A stretch of 64,000 bases of DNA from Natranaerobius trueperi (lineage in GTDB: Bacteria > Bacillota > Natranaerobiia > Natranaerobiales > Natranaerobiaceae). The notes under the pieces were generated by a model that did no database searches, was not told where the DNA came from, and worked only from the letters and a program-made list of their open reading frames with translations. This document shows, piece after piece, positions 59,996-64,000 of this stretch. The position numbers were made by a program, and so were the translations under genes. The stretch covers positions 186,001-250,000 of the forward strand of contig NZ_NIQC01000001.1 of assembly GCF_002216005.1 (NCBI RefSeq), in the 5' to 3' direction. Numbering within the stretch: position 1 is the first letter of the stretch; every line of letters begins with the position of its first letter.

Positions 59996-60422
59996 AGTAT
60001 TAGGGCGAAAAGCCCATGCTTTCAATCGTGGGATGAGAGCCTATCTTTTCAATAAAAAACAAAGTTTCGCTCATTCGCTTAGAAGAACTGTCAAATATCC
60101 GAAACACGGCAAGAACAAGCCGTAAAAACGAAAAGAACCTACATACATGGTAATTTTACCGGTTAGCATTATTTATTGAGTACAAAGCAAAACTAACAGG
60201 TATTAAAACCCACCGAGATTGGGTAGCAGGAATGAACATCATCCATGCACCTGTGATAGATGGAGTAGCATAAGCAAAAGTCTATCAGCCTATACTGCTA
60301 TATGCACTGGTATGGGAAGGGTACTGGCATACCCTTAGCTTGGGAGCTGTCTAAAGCAGAAATGAATTAAGGATGCATAGCTACCCGAAAATCCCACGCA
60401 TTCATGCGTGTGGGAGTGTCAA
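59996..60422 (+). mobile_element. IS608-like element, copy D (427 bp, no tnpA, tnpB scraps)
   Basis: Left end AGTATTAGGGCGAAAAG follows host TTAC (59992-59995); right end ...GGGAGTGTCAA at 60422. Internal deletions leave only short tnpB pieces (SNIRNTARTS-like, HRDWVAGMNIIHAPVIDGVA). RuvC-III still reads HRDW. A non-autonomous, MITE-like copy. Confidence 0.85.
60274..60422 (+). ncRNA. candidate TnpB guide RNA segment, copy D
   Basis: 149 nt from the tnpB stop to the right end, about 94% identical by eye to copy A (eight substitutions, one indel), although nearly all tnpB coding sequence is gone. Confidence 0.5.
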
Positions 60423-60534
60423 CGTTCACTTCGCACTATAAGGAAAAATAAGCATAGTTGGCTTGATGGAAAGAACCTATCTATTTTGACATAAGTTGTA
60501 AAATACCAGTTAGCTTTACACTCTAATTGTCTTG

Positions 60535-60838
60535 AAAATTCTGACTAAGGTATATCTGATATTGCTTTGACTAGTTTATGATTCTTTTTCATACCATTTA
60601 CATTTTTGTCTTCGCTGAAGTCTTTTCTGGCATCTAAGATCCTTTCGTGAAGTCTAGCAATCTTAATCCTCATTTTGTTTCTGTTGTTACTGCCTTTTTG
60701 TTTTTTGGCTAGTTTCCTTTGTAGTTTAGCTAATTTCCTTTCTTATTTGGACAGATTCTTTGGATTAAGTATCTTATTCCCATCGCTATCTATTAGAAAA
60801 TCGCTTATACCCAGGTCAAAACCTATATTTTTATTCAC
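60535..60838 (-). pseudogene. tnpB fragment of a second IS605-like family
   Basis: Frame reads VNKNIGFDLGISDFLIDSDG with the RuvC-I aspartate, NKILNPKNLSK, an in-frame TAA, then ERKLAKLQRKLAKKQKGSNN and RNKMRIKIARLHERILDARK. It stops at about 60548. This is the middle of an OrfB/TnpB protein unlike that of copies A-D. N- and C-terminal parts are missing. Confidence 0.8.
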
Positions 60839-60863
60839 CTTAACAAGTATACTTACAAAATAT

Positions 60864-60893
60864 ATCGACACTTACTCATGATTAAGCAACGTT
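60864..60893. repeat. end of the second IS605-like family, partial
   Basis: CGACACTTACTCATGATTAA followed by GCAACGTT is a shortened version of the hairpin ends at 57618 and 24329, next to the tnpB fragment. Confidence 0.45.
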
Positions 60894-61121
60894 AAAAACA
60901 ACAAATTCCTCCCCGAAGGTTTTTTCAGTATATTTATAATACTTGAAAAAATGTGAAGTAGTGTTAAAATATATATTAGTGATTTTCTTAGAAAAACAGT
61001 CAAGAAGGAGGTATGGGGTTATATAGCGGTAAGAGAATTGTTTGAACTAAAACTTTTATATTACCAAATGATTTTAAGAAAATTAAAAACTAAGTTAAAT
61101 CTAAAATCGAGGTGACCTAAA

Positions 61122-62294
61122 TTGCCTTTAGAGGCAGAAAGTTTGGGAATTGCAGTAATATTGTTAGTTGGTTACGGATGTGGGAAATTAGTACAGAAGT
61201 TTAAACTTCCTATGGTAGTTGGTTATATTATCGGGGGACTTCTTTTGAGTCCTTCAATTTTAAATGTGATTTCGACTGAACTTAATCAGAGTTTACAAGT
61301 TTTGGAAACACTGGGACTAGGTATAGTTGCTTTATTTATTGGTAGTGAATTAGAATTCAATAAATTAAAAAAATTAAGCAGGTCAATATTGGGGATTGCA
61401 TTGATTGAGCTAACAGGAACATTTGTGATTGTGTTCGCAGGAATGTATTACTTGGTTGGCCTATCTTTAGAAGTGTCTATGTTATTAGGTGCTATGGCTA
61501 TGGCAACTGCTCCAGCAGCAACTATGGCGGTTATTAGGGAATATAAAGCTAAGGGTAGGCTTACGAGTACTTTACTGGGAGTAGTAGCAGTTGATGATGC
61601 TTTGTGCATTATTTTCTTTGGTATAGTATCTGCTATAGTAGGTGGTATCTTAACTGGAAATGGATTTACCGCTAGTAATATTGTAGAACCATTTATAGAG
61701 ATTAGTGGTTCTTTTGTTTTAGGAATTTTAAGTGGATTATTTATAATAATATTATTTAAATATACAAAAAATCGGCATGCTAAAGTATTATTGTTAATCA
61801 GTTTAGCATTATTAAATAGTGGTATAGCTTCCACGTTTCATTTATCATCACTTCTTACTAATATGATCACTGGTTTAACATTTGCAAATCTATATTCTCG
61901 ACCTCAAGAAATTGCGTATCTTGAAGATGTAGAAACACCTATATATGTCGCATTTTTCGTTTTAGCAGGCACAGGCTTACATTTAGATGTTTTATTAAGT
62001 AACTGGGTTTTTGCAATTGGCTATATGATTTTTAGAACTATCGGTAAGTTAGGAGGTTCCTATGTAGGCGCTAAAATATCTGGTGCAGACGATGTAGTTC
62101 AAAAGTATCTTGGTTTTGCTATGTTTTCTAAAGCTGGAGTTAGTATAGGTTTATTAGTGATGGTTCAAGATCAATTTCCAGATATTGCAGTTATGATCAC
62201 TGCAATTGAATTAGCAGCTATTACAATATTTGAAATCTTTGGTCCACTAGGCGCAAAATTTGCCTTGATTTCTTCTGGAGAAACAGAGGTATGA
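61122..62294 (+). CDS. CPA2-family cation:proton antiporter (paralogue)
   Basis: 390-aa membrane protein clearly paralogous to the one at 57679: KFKLPMVVGYIIGGLLLSPS near 27, GSELEFNKLKKLSRSI near 72, MATAPAATMAVIREYKAKGR near 124 and GVVAVDDALCIIFFGIVSA near 150 with the DD exchange site. No RCK tail. Start is TTG behind GAGGTGA. A possible promoter (TTGAAA, 16 bp, TAAAAT) lies near 60945-60972. Unlike the other copy it has no PII-like partner. Confidence 0.87.
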   Translation: MPLEAESLGIAVILLVGYGCGKLVQKFKLPMVVGYIIGGLLLSPSILNVISTELNQSLQVLETLGLGIVALFIGSELEFNKLKKLSRSILGIALIELTGTFVIVFAGMYYLVGLSLEVSMLLGAMAMATAPAATMAVIREYKAKGRLTSTLLGVVAVDDALCIIFFGIVSAIVGGILTGNGFTASNIVEPFIEISGSFVLGILSGLFIIILFKYTKNRHAKVLLLISLALLNSGIASTFHLSSLLTNMITGLTFANLYSRPQEIAYLEDVETPIYVAFFVLAGTGLHLDVLLSNWVFAIGYMIFRTIGKLGGSYVGAKISGADDVVQKYLGFAMFSKAGVSIGLLVMVQDQFPDIAVMITAIELAAITIFEIFGPLGAKFALISSGETEV

Positions 62295-62978
62295 AATCAC
62301 AAAGGCAAACCTGAAACTACGTAACGTTTAATATATAACTAACTAAAGTGCACCATTTATAAAGGACAATTAAAAAAAGGCCTGGACTGTTATCAGAAGA
62401 TGATCTCTGTATTGAACAGGGATCATCTTTTTTAAGTTACATTAGTATCGATAGTTATTGTAATAGCTCATACGCTTTATTTCTAAAATGATGCTAATAC
62501 CTCACCTGTAGAACTATCCATTAAGTTGATAAATAAGCTTTCTTTCCTTTCTTGTAATAAGTGAAGTGACATCCGTTAGAAGAACCTATTGTCGTATCCT
62601 TGTTAAATTCCACGTATACCATATTTTTTTCATAATTCGTCTTTTAGGTTTTTATTGCCTAAATAGCCAGATAGTGAGGCATCAGCTATATCGCTTAAAT
62701 AGATAACCATGTTTTTAGTTTAAAGTGTCTACTCTATAGGTTATATTTTAATTAGAGGTGTTTCTTTTAATTTCATATTATTAAAATTTTATATGGTTAA
62801 TGGTATCAAAAAAAGTACAATGGTGTTACTTAAGAGAAGATGTGTGATTTTAATTATTAAACTTTTTTCGATACAAGACAGTAAAATTTTTATATTTTTT
62901 TAAAACTTTTTTGGTTTCTCATTCGTTATATAAGTGAGACCAATTAAAAGAAAAGCTAAAGGAGTGAATAGAAGTGTA
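62295..62978. other. intergenic with terminator and one decayed frame
   Basis: After the terminator at 62398-62433, a broken minus-strand frame (62483-62706) reads MVIYLSDIADASLSGYLGNK and, after frame changes, VEFNKDTTIGSSNG and MDSSTGEVLASF. It looks like a gene remnant of unrecognised family. 62710-62930 is AT-rich; AAAC...CGTTAT near 62905-62930 might be an ECF-type autoregulatory promoter for the sigma gene. Confidence 0.4.
62398..62433 (+). terminator. terminator of the second antiporter gene
   Basis: AGATGATC-TCTGT/ACAGG-GATCATCT stem with a 5-nt loop and T6. Confidence 0.85.
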
Positions 62979-63488
62979 ATGATAAAAAAAAAGAACCTTC
63001 AAAAAGAATTAGAAAATTATTTAATAAACAACAGGGAAGCACATTATAGACTAGCTTACAGTTATCTAAAAAACAAAGAAGATGCTTTAGATGTGCTTCA
63101 AGAAAGTACTTACAAAGCTTTTCGCACTTTAGAAAAGCAAAATAGTAACTTAAAAATAAAGTCTTGGTTTTACAAAATACTTATTAATACTTCTATCGAT
63201 TTCATAAGAAAACACAAAAAAATAACTTTAGTTGATGATATAGACTTTCAAGAAAACCAAAAAGATTATTATAAAGATCTAGACCTAGAAAAAGCTTTAG
63301 ATAATCTAGATGAACATCTTAAAAGTATTATCATCTTAAGGTATTTTGAAGACTTTAAGTTAGAAGAAATAGGTAAAATTCTAGATGTGAACACAAATAC
63401 AGTTAAAACCAGACTTTATAAAGCTTTAAAACTATTACGTGTTGACTTAGAAGAAAATAAGGAGGACTTAAACCATGAAAAAAATTAA
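62979..63488 (+). CDS. sigV: ECF RNA polymerase sigma factor (SigV-like)
   Basis: 169-aa sigma-70 family ECF factor. Region 2: AYSYLKNKEDALDVLQESTY then KAFRTLEKQ and IKSWFYKILINTSIDFIRKH. Region 4: KSIIILRYFEDFKLEEIGKI then LDVNTNTVKTRLYKALKLLR. ATG at 62979 is preferred; an upstream GTG extends the frame through the ribosome site. It overlaps the next gene by 14 bp, and that gene encodes an RsiV-like anti-sigma factor, which supports the SigV assignment (envelope/lysozyme stress). Confidence 0.82.
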   Translation: MIKKKNLQKELENYLINNREAHYRLAYSYLKNKEDALDVLQESTYKAFRTLEKQNSNLKIKSWFYKILINTSIDFIRKHKKITLVDDIDFQENQKDYYKDLDLEKALDNLDEHLKSIIILRYFEDFKLEEIGKILDVNTNTVKTRLYKALKLLRVDLEENKEDLNHEKN

Positions 63489-64000
63489 AGATTTACAAAA
63501 AGAATATCAGAATATCGAAATTCCTGATGAGTTAGAACTTGAAACTAAAAAAAATATTAAAGAAGCTAAAAAACAATCTGGTTACAAAGTACAAAAAAAA
63601 TTATTAGTAGGAACTGCTGTAGCATCACTGTTGGTATTTAGTGCTGTTAATATAAACAGTAATGTTGCTAAAGCTTTCTCTGATGTACCAGTCATAGGAA
63701 ATATAGTACAAGTGATCACCTTTGAAGATTATCAATATGATGATGATAAATACCAAGCTGATATTGAAACTCCAGGTGTAGAAGGATTTGAAGATGAAAC
63801 CTTACAGGATACTCTAAATGAAAAATACATTGAAGAAAGTAATAAACTATATCAAGAGTTTCTAGCTCAAATAGATAAACTAGAAGAAGTAGAAGACGGA
63901 CACCTAGCAGTAGACGCAGGTTATGAAGTACTTAATGAAGATGATCAGTTACTTACTATTAAAAGATATACAACAAATACTATTGGATCATCAAGTACAC
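63475..64000 (+). CDS. rsiV: RsiV-like anti-sigma factor, partial (runs off window)
   Basis: ATG 63475 behind AAGGAGG opens a frame to the window end (175 codons). N-terminal cytosolic part MKKIKDLQKEYQNIEIPDEL, a single membrane helix near residues 43-62 (LLVGTAVASLLVFSAVNI), then an acidic extracytoplasmic domain beginning AFSDVPVIGNIVQVITFEDY, which matches RsiV proteins that bind lysozyme and control SigV by regulated proteolysis. The C-terminus (DUF3298-type) is outside the window. Confidence 0.78.
   Translation, partial: MKKIKDLQKEYQNIEIPDELELETKKNIKEAKKQSGYKVQKKLLVGTAVASLLVFSAVNINSNVAKAFSDVPVIGNIVQVITFEDYQYDDDKYQADIETPGVEGFEDETLQDTLNEKYIEESNKLYQEFLAQIDKLEEVEDGHLAVDAGYEVLNEDDQLLTIKRYTTNTIGSSST

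Noticed and set aside
1681-60422. Repeated IS ends as a CRISPR array
   Set aside because: Copies are kilobases apart, carry transposon genes and have TTAC/TCAA borders; no regularly spaced short repeats are present anywhere in the window.

Overview
The window looks like the chromosome of a low-GC, anaerobic Firmicute. AT-rich DNA, strong AGGAGG-type ribosome binding sites, ferredoxin-linked 2-oxoacid and amino-acid enzymes, oxygen-sensitive Fe-S activases and lipoprotein binding proteins all point that way. Very acidic exported proteins (the OppA-like and ZnuA-like lipoproteins), Trk potassium uptake, an NhaC antiporter and two CPA2 antiporters suggest a salt- or alkali-adapted fermenter of peptides, perhaps Natranaerobiales-like. 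The taxon is inference only.

Layout. 1-4.3 kb: start of a YfcC-type carrier, a DUF4234 membrane protein, a wrecked sensor-kinase/ABC remnant, an IS608-like element, nagB and a second IS wreck. 4.5-10.4 kb (minus): a 2-hydroxyacyl-CoA dehydratase-like protein with its ATP-dependent activase, indolepyruvate:ferredoxin oxidoreductase (iorAB) and an M20 amidohydrolase. 10.6-17.2 kb (minus): pyrimidine dimer glycosylase, trkA-trkH, an AbgA-like hydrolase and a padR-fetA-fetB operon. 17.3-22.6 kb (plus): tRNA-Pro, a YtrA-type GntR/ABC exporter operon with a clear promoter and operator, and a RocB-like peptidase. 22.7-27.7 kb: NhaC, then an MntR-like regulator with a Mn/Zn ABC importer. 27.8-28.8 kb: the IS608-like copy that keeps an intact TnpA, inserted in a DUF1848 gene. 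29-36.6 kb (minus): gamma-glutamyltransferase, a new 47-aa membrane protein, lactate permease, an Lrp regulator, an MFS carrier and a UvrD/PcrA-like helicase. 37-42.7 kb (plus): a complete five-gene oligopeptide ABC importer. 42.7-52.9 kb (minus): a decayed S-layer-anchored protein, a copper-amine-oxidase-N domain protein, a small coiled coil, a cysteine desulfurase/TusA/YedE sulfur or selenium module, a membrane-anchored beta-propeller, HelD and a methyltransferase. 53-60.9 kb: an accessory, IS-rich zone with Fur-like boxes, a frameshifted DUF2325 gene, a truncated chemoreceptor, IS256 and IS110 remnants, and a CPA2 antiporter with a PII-like partner. 61-64 kb (plus): a second CPA2 antiporter, and an ECF sigma factor with its RsiV-like anti-sigma factor cut by the window edge.

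How it fits together. Peptides would enter through the Opp system and be trimmed by M20 hydrolases and gamma-glutamyltransferase. Their aromatic amino acids would be oxidised through IorAB. Ion homeostasis (Trk, NhaC, CPA2) and metal homeostasis (MntR/Mnt, FetAB, Fur-like sites) form a second theme.

Mobile DNA is the most distinctive part. A family of IS608-like elements with exact TTAC/TCAA boundaries is present as four deleted copies plus one solo right end. Only one copy retains an apparently intact TnpA. All TnpB genes are broken, yet a ~148-nt segment matching the expected position of the TnpB guide RNA is well conserved in three copies.
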